A stretch of 64,000 nt of DNA from an uncultured Faecalibacterium sp. (GTDB taxonomy: Bacteria; Bacillota; Clostridia; Oscillospirales; Ruminococcaceae): assembly GCA_944385995.1 (NCBI GenBank), contig CALWZL010000003.1, positions 1 to 64,000 on the forward strand, given 5' to 3'. The position numbers and the translations under genes are program-made. The first letter of the stretch is position 1; each line of letters begins with the position of its first letter. This document shows, in pieces, positions 24,847-35,200 of the stretch. The notes below the pieces were generated by a model. It was not told the DNA's origin and did not search any database. It saw nothing but the letters and a program-made list of their open reading frames with translations.

Positions 24847-27060
24847 TCAAGCCTCAATGGCCCGTTGAAACAGCACCCAGGTACTGGCAAAATAACATCC
24901 CAGCAGGACGGCCAGAATCACCGCCGTCATTCCCAGCTGGACGGCCAGGGCTCCAAAGCCGATGTAGGCGTTGATTTCCGCCTGTACCACCAGGACAAAG
25001 CATCCGGCCAGAGCTGTTCCCGCCAGCACCGCGGCCCCCACCGGCAGCCCAAACCAAAAGCCCAGCTGCCGCACCACCAGGCGGCGGATTTCCTGTTCCT
25101 CCACACCCAGCTTTCGCAGCACCGAAAAGCGGTGCCGGTACTGTCCGGCGTCCAGCAGCTGCTGCAGGGACAGGACGGTCAGGCAAATCACTATCAACAC
25201 CACCGCCCCATAGAGCATGGCCGCCTGCAAGACGAAGTTGCTGGCCCGGGTGCTGTTGACCTGGAGGGTCCGCAGCCGGATGGCGTATTCGGCCCCGCCG
25301 GGGGCCTGCTCGGGATAGCAGTCCGAAAAGACCTGTTCCAGGGCCCGGGCTGTCTCGTAGGGCAGCGGCCGGGCCGTCATGATATAGCGGCAGCGCATCA
25401 CCGGCAGCAGCCGGGCGCAGACCTCGTCCGGGAAGATGTACACCACATCGGTATAGCTGTTGTAAAAGGTCTCCCCCATGGGGTCGGCATGGTATCCCTG
25501 GTCTGCCAGGGTCAGGACGCCGGCGTCTGTTGTGACGGTGGAATGTTCCGTCAAAAAGGCTTCCCGGTCCCTCTCCGACGCGATGGCCTTCCACTGGGTG
25601 GTGAATTCCCCCTTTCCCAGGGTCACCGGCGCAAGGCCCAGCATGGACCGCAGGGCGTTGTAGTCGCTGAGCGAAAGGGCCGCCACCGGGAAATCATATT
25701 TCGCCCGGTTGTAAAAGTCCTCTTGCCGGGGCAGATACAGGCTGAAGGTACAGTCTGCCGCGGCCGCAATCCCTTCCCGGGTGAGAAACCGGGTCACAGC
25801 GTCATAATTGCCCCGGGGCAGGTCGGACGTGTCGCGGACATCGTTGTAGCGGGAATAGAGCTGGATATCCCAGACGGCGCGGGCCTCCAGATAGCCGTTG
25901 GCCCAGCCTGCCAGCACCGGGGCCGCCGCAAACAAAAGGATGGCCAGCACCAGCGTCACGCTGACCAAGGTCATGGTCTTGCTGGTGGTGCGGAGTTTGG
26001 AGATCATCTGCCCGAAAAAGAAGAGGTTGGTGCCCTGGTAGCGGCAGGCAGGGCTGTGCTCCTTCTGCCAGACCAACAGGGTACTTGCCAGCCAAATCAC
26101 CCCGCAGAGCAGAAAGAGCAGGTCAGCCAGCAGAAAAATCAGTGCCTGGTTGATGCCGCCCGCCCCAAAGACCAGCAGATACCGACGCTGGAGCACCAGC
26201 ACGCTGGCCGCAGACAGGATACAGAGAAAGGCGCCCGCCGTCAGCCCCAGCACCAGAACCGGAAAGCCCCGTCTCCGCAATTTCACCGCCCAGACCGCTC
26301 CCCAAACCAGCAGCCCCGCCGGGGCCAGAATGTTGGCCCAGAACATCACCTGTACCGGCAGGGCGAACCGGCTGTCCCCACCGAGAACCAGCATCCGCCC
26401 GCCCTGAACTGTCATCACCGCCGCGAGAAGCAGATACAGGGCTGTCACCTCCTGCATCCAATGGCCCTTCTGGAGGGGCGCTTCGTTTTCCCGTCCGGCG
26501 GACAGCATCGAGATGATTCTGGTCCGGCGGATGGTCCGGGTGTTGAACAAGCCCACCGCCAGAAAGCTCAGCAGGAAAAAGCCTACCGTCCACGCCGCCG
26601 TGTCCGGGAACAAGGTCCACACCGGGTGATAGGTTTGGCCGTAGCTGGTCAGCAGCAGGGCGGTGATGAACTGGGAGCACACCGCCCCGAGACCGATTCC
26701 CAGCAGGACCGAAATCCCGCCCATCAGAAGGGTTTCAGCAAAAAACAGCCGGGCGATGGTCCGCTGTTCCATTCCCAGGACGGCCTCCAGGGCGAATTCC
26801 TTTTGGCGGCTGCGGAGCATATACCGGTTGACAAACCGGATCAGAAACAACAAAAGCAGGGTCACCGTGCAGATGGCCACCTTCATCCCGTCGCTGAGGA
26901 TGGTGAAATGGTACTCCACCCCGATGTCCGGCTTGTAAAACCGGCTGGACACCGACAAAAAGGCATAGAACAGGGTCACACAGATGGTCATGGTGACGAT
27001 ATAGATCAGGTAATCCCGGGCCGACCGCCGGGCGCTGCGGAGAATCAACTTAGCGTACAT
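24847..27060 (-). CDS. BceB-type ABC transporter permease
   Basis: 737 aa. It begins with one helix in a short basic N-terminus (MYAKLILRSARRSARDY), then helix groups. A large extracellular domain (about 390-600) precedes the last three helices, the layout of BceB/VraG permeases that act on cell-wall-targeting peptide antibiotics. FtsX-like stretches include FALEAVLGMEQRTIARL and FSVLRKLGVEEQEIRRL. It overlaps the ATPase gene by 11 nt. With the RR/HK pair upstream it probably both senses and removes a peptide antibiotic (known for the family; not shown here). Confidence 0.9.
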   Translation of the reverse strand: MYAKLILRSARRSARDYLIYIVTMTICVTLFYAFLSVSSRFYKPDIGVEYHFTILSDGMKVAICTVTLLLLFLIRFVNRYMLRSRQKEFALEAVLGMEQRTIARLFFAETLLMGGISVLLGIGLGAVCSQFITALLLTSYGQTYHPVWTLFPDTAAWTVGFFLLSFLAVGLFNTRTIRRTRIISMLSAGRENEAPLQKGHWMQEVTALYLLLAAVMTVQGGRMLVLGGDSRFALPVQVMFWANILAPAGLLVWGAVWAVKLRRRGFPVLVLGLTAGAFLCILSAASVLVLQRRYLLVFGAGGINQALIFLLADLLFLLCGVIWLASTLLVWQKEHSPACRYQGTNLFFFGQMISKLRTTSKTMTLVSVTLVLAILLFAAAPVLAGWANGYLEARAVWDIQLYSRYNDVRDTSDLPRGNYDAVTRFLTREGIAAAADCTFSLYLPRQEDFYNRAKYDFPVAALSLSDYNALRSMLGLAPVTLGKGEFTTQWKAIASERDREAFLTEHSTVTTDAGVLTLADQGYHADPMGETFYNSYTDVVYIFPDEVCARLLPVMRCRYIMTARPLPYETARALEQVFSDCYPEQAPGGAEYAIRLRTLQVNSTRASNFVLQAAMLYGAVVLIVICLTVLSLQQLLDAGQYRHRFSVLRKLGVEEQEIRRLVVRQLGFWFGLPVGAAVLAGTALAGCFVLVVQAEINAYIGFGALAVQLGMTAVILAVLLGCYFASTWVLFQRAIEA

Positions 27061-27817
27061 CCTGCGCCCCTCCTCCCAGCATGGTCAGCACCTGCAAAAT
27101 CTTTTCAAAAAAGGTCCCCCGGGTCTCGCTGCCCCGCCGCAGCTCGGTGAAGATTTCGCCATCCCGCAAAAACAAAATCCGCTGGGCATAGCTGGCGGTC
27201 AAGGCGTCGTGGGTCACCATCAGGATGGTGGCCCCCATCTGGCGGTGAATGCCCGCAAAGGTAGTCAGAAGCATCTGGGCTGCATGGCTGTCCAGGGCGC
27301 CGGTGGGCTCGTCGGCCAGCAAAAGCCGCGGCCCATGAATCAAAGCCCGGGCACAGGCGCACCGCTGCCGCTGGCCGCCCGACACCTGATAGGGATATTT
27401 CGAGAGAATGTCCTGGATGCTGAGCCTTTGGGCCATGGCCCGGACTTTTTCTTCCACCTGGCCGGCGGGGGTCCTGTTGATGGCCAGCACCAGGGCGATA
27501 TTCTCCCCGATGGTCAAGGTATCCAGCAGGTTGAAGTCCTGAAAGACAAAGCCCAGCTTTTCCCGGCGGAACCGGGCCAGGTCTTTGGGCTTGATTTCGG
27601 TGACATCCTGGCCGTCTAGGTAAATATGCCCGGCACTGACCGCGTCAATGGTGGAAATGCAGTTGAGCAGGGTGGTCTTGCCCGAACCTGACGCCCCCAT
27701 AATCCCCACAAACTCCCCTTCCTCCACCCTGAAGCTGATCTCCCGGATGGCTTTGGTGATGCTGCCGCCGTTGCCGTACACCTTTTGAATGTGTTCCAGT
27801 CTGAGTATTTCTTTCAT
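27050..27817 (-). CDS. BceA-type ABC transporter ATPase
   Basis: 255 aa. Walker A GASGSGKTT (about 42-50), signature VSGGQRQRCACARAL, Walker [13 protein letters not shown], and switch His in MVTHDA. ATG 27817 is preferred over a GTG one codon earlier; GAGGTGAG lies 5 nt upstream. It forms a transporter with the permease gene it overlaps. Confidence 0.93.
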   Translation of the reverse strand: MKEILRLEHIQKVYGNGGSITKAIREISFRVEEGEFVGIMGASGSGKTTLLNCISTIDAVSAGHIYLDGQDVTEIKPKDLARFRREKLGFVFQDFNLLDTLTIGENIALVLAINRTPAGQVEEKVRAMAQRLSIQDILSKYPYQVSGGQRQRCACARALIHGPRLLLADEPTGALDSHAAQMLLTTFAGIHRQMGATILMVTHDALTASYAQRILFLRDGEIFTELRRGSETRGTFFEKILQVLTMLGGGAQDVR

Positions 27818-28040
27818 CACATCTCACCTCTGGTTCCATTGTACAGGATGTCCGGCCCCGAGTGTATCAGGTTTCCTTGCGCAATTCTTACAAAAATGAA
27901 AGGGATCGAATCCCCCCTCTTGCGCTTAGCCGATTTTTGCGGCGCGGGGCGGAGCCCGCTTGCAAAAGCCGGAGCGTTGCGCCAGCTTCGCCGCGCTGTT
28001 TCTGCCGCAGGCCGGGGGTCCGCCAAAAGGGCGGGTGGGT
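27818..28040. other. GC-rich intergenic stretch with several short inverted repeats
   Basis: The gap between the kinase and the BceA-type ATPase holds no convincing gene. About 27900-28040 is very GC-rich, with pieces such as GGGATCGAATCCC and GCGGGCTCCGCCCCGC-like palindromes. It looks like a decayed intergenic repeat rather than a terminator, since no T-run follows a clean stem. Confidence 0.4.
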
Positions 28041-29045
28041 TCAAATCGCCCCTGCGATATAATCATTGACCGTAAAAATGAGCCGGACCGCCGTCCCCGC
28101 CCCTTCCCGGGAAGTGATTTCCAGCCCGATGCCCAGCTTGTCGCACAGCCGCTTGCAGAGATACAGCCCGATGCCGGTGGAACTGTGGACGGCGCGGCCA
28201 TTCTGGCCGGTGAAACCCTTTTCAAAGACCCGGGGCAGGTCCGCCGCCGGGATGCCGATGCCGTTGTCCTCCACCATAAGGCAGATCTGCCCCGGCCTTT
28301 CCTCCGAGGCAAAGCGCAGCCGGGGCGACGGTCCACGGTATTTCACCGCGTTGCCGATCAGCTGATCCAGAATAAACCGCACCCACTTGTCATCGGTGCA
28401 GATGGTCCCGGGCATCTCCTCTGCCATGATTTCCACCCGGTTCTGACGCAGCAGGTATTTGTTGTCGGCAATGGCCCCATGGACCATGTCGGCCAGACGG
28501 ATTTCCCGGATGAGATAGTCCTTTTCGGTGTGCTCGCTGCGGGCATAGTAGAGGGCCTGTTCGGTGTAGTGGGTGATCCGTTCCAGCTGGGCCAGCATTT
28601 CCCGGGAGAGGGGGCTGCGGTCATTCTCACAGAGCAGCTTCCCCGCTGTGATGGGGGTCTTGATCTCATGAATCCACTGCTCTATGTATTCCCGGTATTC
28701 TCTGCGCTCCCGCTGAGCTGTGCCCACCTGTTCCAGCATCGACTTTTCCGCCATCTGCATCAGACGGCGGTAAACTGCTTCCTCTGCCGTTGCCGGCGGG
28801 GGCAGGATTTCGGCCAGAAGATACCGCTCGTCCAGCTGTTCCGCCTGGGCCAGCAGGGCCTTGAGCCGCCGCTTTTCCAAAAGGCAGCTGCCCGCCAGCC
28901 AGGCCGCCAGCACCCCCAGCCAGACGGCGGCCACCAGCGCAACCGTTCCTGGTCCATTGCCGCCCGCCAGCAAAAACAAAACCAGCGCTGTCAGCCCCAG
29001 AAGGTTCACCACCACCGCCGGGAGTCGATCTCTCCAATGCTTCAT
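28041..29045 (-). CDS. BceS-type intramembrane-sensing histidine kinase
   Basis: 334 aa. Two N-terminal helices (about 9-27 and 33-53) are separated by a loop of a few residues, the mark of kinases that sense through a partner transporter. His126 lies in EQWIHEIKTPITAGK. ATPase motifs are FILDQLIGNAVKY, DNGIGIP and GIGLYLCKRL. ATGA overlap with the regulator gene. Partner ATPase and permease lie directly downstream. Confidence 0.92.
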   Translation of the reverse strand: MKHWRDRLPAVVVNLLGLTALVLFLLAGGNGPGTVALVAAVWLGVLAAWLAGSCLLEKRRLKALLAQAEQLDERYLLAEILPPPATAEEAVYRRLMQMAEKSMLEQVGTAQRERREYREYIEQWIHEIKTPITAGKLLCENDRSPLSREMLAQLERITHYTEQALYYARSEHTEKDYLIREIRLADMVHGAIADNKYLLRQNRVEIMAEEMPGTICTDDKWVRFILDQLIGNAVKYRGPSPRLRFASEERPGQICLMVEDNGIGIPAADLPRVFEKGFTGQNGRAVHSSTGIGLYLCKRLCDKLGIGLEITSREGAGTAVRLIFTVNDYIAGAI

Positions 29046-29713
29046 ATCAAATACCCCTGCCGGTGCCTGGTCTGAATGAATCCCTCCAGCCCGATGGCGT
29101 TCAGCTTTTCCCGGATTCGGCTGACATGGACGCTGAGGGCGTTGTCGTCGATGTAGAGCTGGTTGTCCCACAGAAAATCGATCAAATCCGCCCGGGGACA
29201 GATGGTCCCGGCGTGCTTGAACAGATACCAGAGGATTTTCTGTTCGTTGCGGGTCAATTCCACCGTCCGGCCCTGGTATTCCAGTTTGCCGCTTTCGGGA
29301 TGAAGAACGGCGCCTTTCCAGCGGAGGAGCTCTTCCCCGGCGGCGGGATAAGCCCGGCGAAGCAGAGATGCAATCCGGGCCAGCAGAATGGCCGGATTGT
29401 AAGGCTTGGTGATGAAGGCATCACCGCCCAGCAGGATGCTGTTCAGTTCGTCCAGGTCGTTATTGCTGCTGGTGACAAAGACGACGGGCGCATTTGAAAC
29501 GGAGCGAATCTGTGCGCAGAGTTCCAGCCCGCTGGCCCCCGGCAATCCAATATCCAAAACCACCAGATGGGGCCCAAAACTTTCCATCTGCCGGATGGCC
29601 GCCGGAACGTCGGCGACGGCCTGGGCCTGGTATCCGCTGCCGGCCAGCAAAAGCCGCAGCTGTTCCCGGATCACCGGGTCATCTTCCACAATCAGGATTT
29701 TATAATAGGACAT
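29042..29713 (-). CDS. BceR-type OmpR-family response regulator
   Basis: 223 aa. Receiver acidic pocket EDD (10-12), Asp54 in VVLDIGLPGASG, Lys in ITKPYN. The winged helix contains NALSVHVSRIREKL. ATG 29713 follows AAGGAAG; a TTG 9 nt upstream is less likely. First gene of the sensing/detoxification operon; it should activate the BceAB-like genes (inference). Confidence 0.92.
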   Translation of the reverse strand: MSYYKILIVEDDPVIREQLRLLLAGSGYQAQAVADVPAAIRQMESFGPHLVVLDIGLPGASGLELCAQIRSVSNAPVVFVTSSNNDLDELNSILLGGDAFITKPYNPAILLARIASLLRRAYPAAGEELLRWKGAVLHPESGKLEYQGRTVELTRNEQKILWYLFKHAGTICPRADLIDFLWDNQLYIDDNALSVHVSRIREKLNAIGLEGFIQTRHRQGYLI

Positions 29714-29746
29714 AGGCAGCAACTTCCTTTGGGTTGATTTGGGTCT

Positions 29747-29775
29747 ATTATAGCAAAATCAGCCCGCCGGAACAA
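29747..29775 (-). promoter_or_regulatory. Promoter of the BceRS-like operon
   Basis: TTGTTC (29770-29775), 17 nt, TATAAT (29747-29752), minus strand, about 33 nt before the ATG. Confidence 0.7.
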
Positions 29776-29871
29776 ACCGGGGCAGCCGTTTGGCCAGATC
29801 GCCTCGCTTTTCCGGCAGTCCCACAGACCGGTTTCGGTATTATAGCGAAATGCGCCGCTTCGCTGTTGAAG

Positions 29872-29900
29872 TTGTCGTTGGGAACGGTTTATGCTATAAT
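29872..29900 (+). promoter_or_regulatory. Promoter of the LytTR/AgrC-like operon
   Basis: TTGTCG (29872-29877), 17 nt with TGC just before TATAAT (29895-29900). Confidence 0.75.
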
Positions 29901-29941
29901 ACAGAAAAAACTTAACTCCGACACGGGGAGGGAGATGCGGT

Positions 29942-30646
29942 ATGCTGCGGATTGCGGTGGTGGACGATGAACAGGAGCAGCGGGTCCTGCTGGAGAACTG
30001 CCTGCATCGCTATGAGCAGGAAAACAGCCAGCACTTTGACATCTCGCTGTTTGCCGATGCACAGAAGTTCCTGCGCCAGGACCCCGGCGAATTTGATATC
30101 GTGCTGCTGGACATCCAGATGCCGGGGCTGGACGGGATGACAGTGGCCCATCAGCTGCGGCAGCGCAACCGGCAGCTGGTGCTGATCTTTATCACCAATA
30201 TGGTGCAGTTTGCCATCGAGGGCTATGCGGTGGATGCGATGGACTTTATCGTCAAGCCGGTCAGCTATTACCGTCTGGCCGCTTCCCTGACCAAAGCGCG
30301 CAGCCGCTTGCAAACCGAGCAGGGGGCGCCGCTGGTCCTCCACACCAAAGACGGCACCTACCGCCTGGACTCGGCCCGGGTGCACTACATCGAGATGCTC
30401 AACCATCACACCATCTTTCACACCGAGGACGGGGTGTTTGACACCACCGGCAGTCTGAAAAAGCTGGAAGAACAGCTGGCCGGCCAGAACTTTGCCCGCT
30501 GCAACAACGGGTATCTGGTCAACCTGCGGTATGTCCGCAGTGTGGAGGGCAGCGATGTGGTGGTGGGCGGCGACCGGCTGCTCATCAGCCGCACCCGGCG
30601 CAAGGCCTTTTTGCAGCAGATGTCGGAATATTTTGGGGGGCAGTGA
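29942..30646 (+). CDS. LytTR-family response regulator (AgrA-like)
   Basis: 234 aa. Receiver: DDE (8-10) and Asp57 in IVLLDIQMPGLDG. Then a LytTR DNA-binding domain (about 130-230: VHYIEMLNHHTIFHTEDG; RCNNGYLVNLRYV). GGGAGGGAG precedes the ATG. Followed by an AgrC-like kinase after 27 nt. Targets could include the GH3 genes downstream, but no direct evidence is visible. Confidence 0.92.
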   Translation: MLRIAVVDDEQEQRVLLENCLHRYEQENSQHFDISLFADAQKFLRQDPGEFDIVLLDIQMPGLDGMTVAHQLRQRNRQLVLIFITNMVQFAIEGYAVDAMDFIVKPVSYYRLAASLTKARSRLQTEQGAPLVLHTKDGTYRLDSARVHYIEMLNHHTIFHTEDGVFDTTGSLKKLEEQLAGQNFARCNNGYLVNLRYVRSVEGSDVVVGGDRLLISRTRRKAFLQQMSEYFGGQ

Positions 30647-30673
30647 AACCTGCCTGACAGGAGGTGTCCAGCC

Positions 30674-32023
30674 ATGCTCCAGTTGACCCAGCTTGCCGCA
30701 TACAAGATCATCTTTCTGGTGGAATTGCTGGCGGCTGAGGCGATTTTTTGCCATAAACTGCGCCGCCGTCCGCAGTTTCTGCTGCGGCTGGCGGTCAGCC
30801 TGGCGTTCTGTTTTGCCGCGGCCGCGCTGTATCCCCTGGGCCCCTACACCGTCTGGTCCAATTCGATCTTGTTTTTTGCCCTCTTTTTCGTCACCCTCCT
30901 CGGCTGCAAGGCCTGTTTCGACGAGAGCTGGTGGAATATCCTCTTCTGCGGCATTGCGGCCTATTCGGTGCAGCACATTACCTTTGTGGTCTACAATATG
31001 ATCGTCACCGGGCTGAACCTGGCTGGACTGCTGGCCCGGATGGGCACCGCCCTGAACCCCTATGGCGAAGCCACCATCCAGAGCGGCATCAACCCCCTGA
31101 CGCTTCTGGCCTACGCCAACTGCTATTTCCTGCTCTACTGGTATTTCGGCTACTTCCTCAACCAGAAAACCACGCGCAACGAGGATCTCAGTCTGGGGCG
31201 GAAACCGCTGATTGCCTTTTCGGGGCTGGGCATTGCGGTGAATATCGTGCTGCACATGGTCACCGTCCTCAACACGGCCGCCGATCCCGCTTCGGTGCTG
31301 CTGGAGAACGTCTACAATCTGCTCTGCTGCGTGCTGATTCTGTTTTTGCAGTTCGGCGTCCTCTCCCGCAAACAGCTGGAACAGGACAACGACCGCCTGC
31401 AACAGATGCTGGCCCAAAAAGAGGAACAATACAGAATCCGCAAGGAGAGCATGGAACTGCTGAACATCAAGCACCACGACCTGAAACACCAGTTGGGGCT
31501 TCTGCGCAAGGTGGTGGACGAAAACGCCCTGCGGGGCATGGAGGAGGCCGTCAACCGCTACGATACGATCGTGCGCACCGGCAACGAATCCCTGGATCTG
31601 GTCCTGACCGAAAAGAGCATGATCTGTCAGTCCAAACAGATTACCTTCAGCTATATTGCGGACGGCGCCCGGCTCAATCATCTGGAAGCCGCCGACATCT
31701 ATGCCCTGTTCGGCAATGCCACCGAAAACGCCATCGAATACTTGCAGAAGCTGTCCGACCCCGACAAGCGATTCCTGCATCTGTCGGTCAAAGGGCGGGG
31801 AACGCTGGTGGCCATCCATGTGGAGAATTACTACGAGGGCCCCGACCGCACCGGCAGCGCAGCGCTGCCCCGTACCACCAAGGAAAACAAGAGCTATCAC
31901 GGTTTTGGACTGCGCAGCATCCAGATGACCGCCGAAAAGTACGGCGGCGAGATGTCGGTCCACGCAAAAGACCATCTGTTCTGCCTGGATGTGATTCTCC
32001 CCAGTCCCGCCCCATCCGCTTGA
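30674..32023 (+). CDS. GHKL sensor histidine kinase (AgrC-like)
   Basis: 449 aa. About six membrane helices fill residues 1-235, without an extracellular domain. Next is a coiled segment (QEDNDRLQQMLAQKEEQY-like), then the phospho-His268 region NIKHHDLKHQLGLL, and a GHKL ATPase with LFGNATENAIEYL and HGFGLRSI. Such kinases usually detect small peptides. No agrB or agrD gene lies next to it. AGGAGG precedes the ATG; a strong terminator follows. Confidence 0.92.
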   Translation: MLQLTQLAAYKIIFLVELLAAEAIFCHKLRRRPQFLLRLAVSLAFCFAAAALYPLGPYTVWSNSILFFALFFVTLLGCKACFDESWWNILFCGIAAYSVQHITFVVYNMIVTGLNLAGLLARMGTALNPYGEATIQSGINPLTLLAYANCYFLLYWYFGYFLNQKTTRNEDLSLGRKPLIAFSGLGIAVNIVLHMVTVLNTAADPASVLLENVYNLLCCVLILFLQFGVLSRKQLEQDNDRLQQMLAQKEEQYRIRKESMELLNIKHHDLKHQLGLLRKVVDENALRGMEEAVNRYDTIVRTGNESLDLVLTEKSMICQSKQITFSYIADGARLNHLEAADIYALFGNATENAIEYLQKLSDPDKRFLHLSVKGRGTLVAIHVENYYEGPDRTGSAALPRTTKENKSYHGFGLRSIQMTAEKYGGEMSVHAKDHLFCLDVILPSPAPSA

Positions 32024-32035
32024 AAACCGCTTTTC

Positions 32036-32065
32036 ACCCGGCGCTCACCGCGCCGGGTTCTTTTT
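32036..32065 (+). terminator. Rho-independent terminator
   Basis: ACCCGGCGC (32036-32044) pairs with GCGCCGGGT (32050-32058), followed by TCTTTTTTG. It ends the LytTR/kinase operon. Confidence 0.85.
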
Positions 32066-32106
32066 TGCAAACCGTGTAGTGAAAACGACAAAAAAAGAAA
32101 CAGATG

Positions 32107-32135
32107 TTTTATTCTTTTGGGAGATGTGGTAGAGT
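32107..32135 (+). promoter_or_regulatory. Weak promoter candidate for the GH3 operon
   Basis: Extended -10 TGGTAGAGT (-10 at 32130-32135) with a poor -35 TTTTAT 17 nt upstream. It leaves about 100 nt of leader before the GH3 gene at 32244. No other candidate stands out between 32065 and 32243. Confidence 0.35.
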
Positions 32136-32243
32136 GGGCACAGCGAAAGGGAGGCGGCCGCGGCGCTTCCCCACCGATTCCCCCGCGTCCCTGCTGCACG
32201 GACGCACGATCACTGCTGCACTGCATAAAAGGAGTAGGAGACA

Positions 32244-35200
32244 ATGACGGATGCAAAGAAGAAAATGAGCAGCCGCAGGTTTATGGCAATTTTCATGCCA
32301 GTCACCGCGGTACTGCTGGCTACCTCCATCGTAATCACCTGCGTGATGGAGTATTGGAGCACGGTCATGGATGCGGTATTTGGCGAAGCGTCCATCTCCA
32401 TCAAAGCCGCACCCGGCACCGAGGCCTGGAACACCGACTACTATGGCCTGAACGCCGAGGGCATGATCCCCGAGGACACCGCCGCCCAGGGCGCCGAACT
32501 GGCCCGCCGGGCCGAGGCGGAGGGCATCGTTCTGCTGAAAAACCAGAACAACGCCCTGCCCCTGACCAACGGCGGCGCCGCGCTGTCGGCATCCAACCCC
32601 ATCACCGTCAACGCGCTGGGCTGGTCTTTCTATTATCCCAGCACCGGCGGTTCCGGCTCCGGCGCTGTGGGCTCGGATGGCCTGGTCTCTCCCAAGGAGG
32701 CCCTGGCCGCCGCCGGAATCCAGATCAATGAGGAGCTGGAAAACTACTATCTGGACTGGTCCAACCAGCACTACACCGAGTGGATGGTCACCAAGGCCAA
32801 CGGCTACTATTCCGACGAGGACACCAACACCGCGCCGGCCCGCCCCTCGGTGAGCAAGACCTATCAGGCGGCCTGGGACGTGCCCGAACTGAACGCCCAG
32901 CTGGTGGCCGAAGCCTGCGCCCAGTCGGACGCCGCGGCCAACAACATCCAGATCGTCTGGATCGGCCGGGGCGGCGGCGAATACCATGACTGCCCCACCG
33001 AGATGACCAAGACCGGCGGCAGCGTCAATGCCTACGGCATCAACCCCGACAAACACTATCTGGAGCTCACCGACGAGGAGGAAGCCGTCCTGGCCAAGGC
33101 AGAGGAACTGCGGGGCGACAACGGCAAGGTCATCGTCATCATCAACGCCAACAACACCATGGAGCTGGGCGAGCTGGCCGATGACGACAAGGTGGACGCC
33201 ATCCTCTTTGTGGGCGGCCCCGGCAAGCAGGGCTTCTACGCCATCGGCGATGTGCTCAACGGCACCGTCAACCCCTCGGGCCGTCTGGCCGACACCTACG
33301 CCGCCGACCTGCTGGCCAACCCCGCCATGGAGAACTTCAGCAGCCGGGTCTACTATGACCCCGACGCTGCCTTCCCCAACCAGTACGACACCACCATCTC
33401 CTATACCGACGCCGACGGCAGCACCTCCCAGCGGCCCATCCTCTTTGTGGGTTACGAGGAAGGAATTTATGTGGGCTACCGCTTCTATGAGACTGCCGCA
33501 GCCACCGGCTACTTCACCGCCAGCCAGATGCCCAGGGGCGTGACCGATCCCTACTACAACCGGGAAAACGGCGTGGTCTATCCCTTCGGCTACGGCCTGT
33601 CCTACACCACCTTTACCCAGACCATCGACCGGGCTTCCTATGAGGATGGGACCTTCACCCTGGATGTGACGGTCCAAAACACCGGCGATGTGGCCGGCAA
33701 GGATGTGGTGGAACTCTACGTCGAGACCCCTTACATCGCCGGCGGCATTGAGAAATCCAAAGTGGTCCTCTGCGGCTTTGACAAGACCGACCTGCTGGAC
33801 CCCGGCGCCAGCCAGACCGTGACCATCACGGTGGACGCCGAGGACATCGCCTCCTACGATGACACCGTCAACCAGTGCTATGTGCTGGATGCCGGCGACT
33901 ACACCTTCTATCTGGGCACGGTGGACGGCACCGTCTACGGTTCCCACGCCTGGGCCTACGCAGATCCCCAGGACTCCAAAGCCGTCACCGGCGCCAATGC
34001 CGTCACCTTTGCGGCAGAGGACGCCATCAGCGACACCGTCATCTACAACGACGCCCACGACGGCAAGCGGGAGAGCGACGCCACCACCGCCACCAACGCC
34101 TTTGTCCGGGAAATGACCGGCAACAACCTGAAGGTCTCCAACGGGGACCCCACCATGAACCGGGCCGACGGTTTTACGGCCTCCTATCCCACGGCGCCCA
34201 CCGCTGAGGACACCGTGATGCCGGAAGAACTGAAAGAAATTCTGGACGACAACAACTACAGCACCCAAGAAGCCACCGCCCTCCACGATGAGGATCTCGA
34301 GATGCCGGCCACCGGCCAGAACAACGGTTTGCAGCTCATCGACCTGCGGGGCCTGGATTTTGACGATCCCCTGTGGCAGGAGTACGTCGAGCAGTGGACC
34401 CCCAGCGAGATGGCCCTGCTGCTGGGCAAGGCCGGTTTCCAGACCGAGGCTTTCCCCGAGTACGGCAAGCCCACCACTCTGGACAACGACGGTCCACAGG
34501 CCTTCCGTCATCAGGCCCTGGGCGAGGAGAACGAGCGGGTCAACACCTATTACATGACTGCCTATCCCTGTGAGGCCCTCCTGTCCTGCACCTGGAACGA
34601 GGACCTGCTGCGGGAAATCGGCGAGAATGTGGGCGCCGAAGGTTCCGTCAACGGGATGAGCGGCTGGTACGCCCCCGGCCTCAACACCCACCGCACCGCA
34701 TTCGGCGGCCGCAACTTTGAATACTTTTCCGAGGACCCCTTCCTGGCGGGCAAGCTGGCCGCCAACGAGATTTCCGGCGCGGCCAAGTACGGCATTTTCA
34801 CCTACATCAAGCACTTCGCCATGAATGAGCAGGAAGCCTTCTGCCGGTCCTGGTGCTGCGGCATGCACATGGATGAAAGTCTGGACCGCTACCAGAACCC
34901 GGAATGGATGCTGATGACCTGGGCCACCGAGCAGACCATGCGGGAAATCTACCTCAAAGCCTTTGAGATCGCCATCAAAGAGGCCACCACCGATCTGAAA
35001 TACCTGGACAGTGAGGGCGGCGAGCATGTTGTGGAAGATTTCCGCTGTGCCACCGGCGTCATGACGGCCTTCTGCTGTGTGGGCAACACCTGGTCGGGCG
35101 GCAACCACGCCCTGCTCCAGACCGTTCTGCGGGATGAATGGGGCTTCAACGGCACCGCCCTCACCGACTACGCACTCCACGACTTCATGTACCCCGATCA

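Noticed and set aside
24865..27150. 761-codon plus-strand frame over the BceB-type permease
   Set aside because: Gln/Gly/His-rich shadow; the minus strand shows a complete permease with overlap to its ATPase.
28029..28050. GGGTTCAAATCGCCCC resembling a tRNA T-arm
   Set aside because: The second stem pair does not match and no anticodon or acceptor arm could be built around it.
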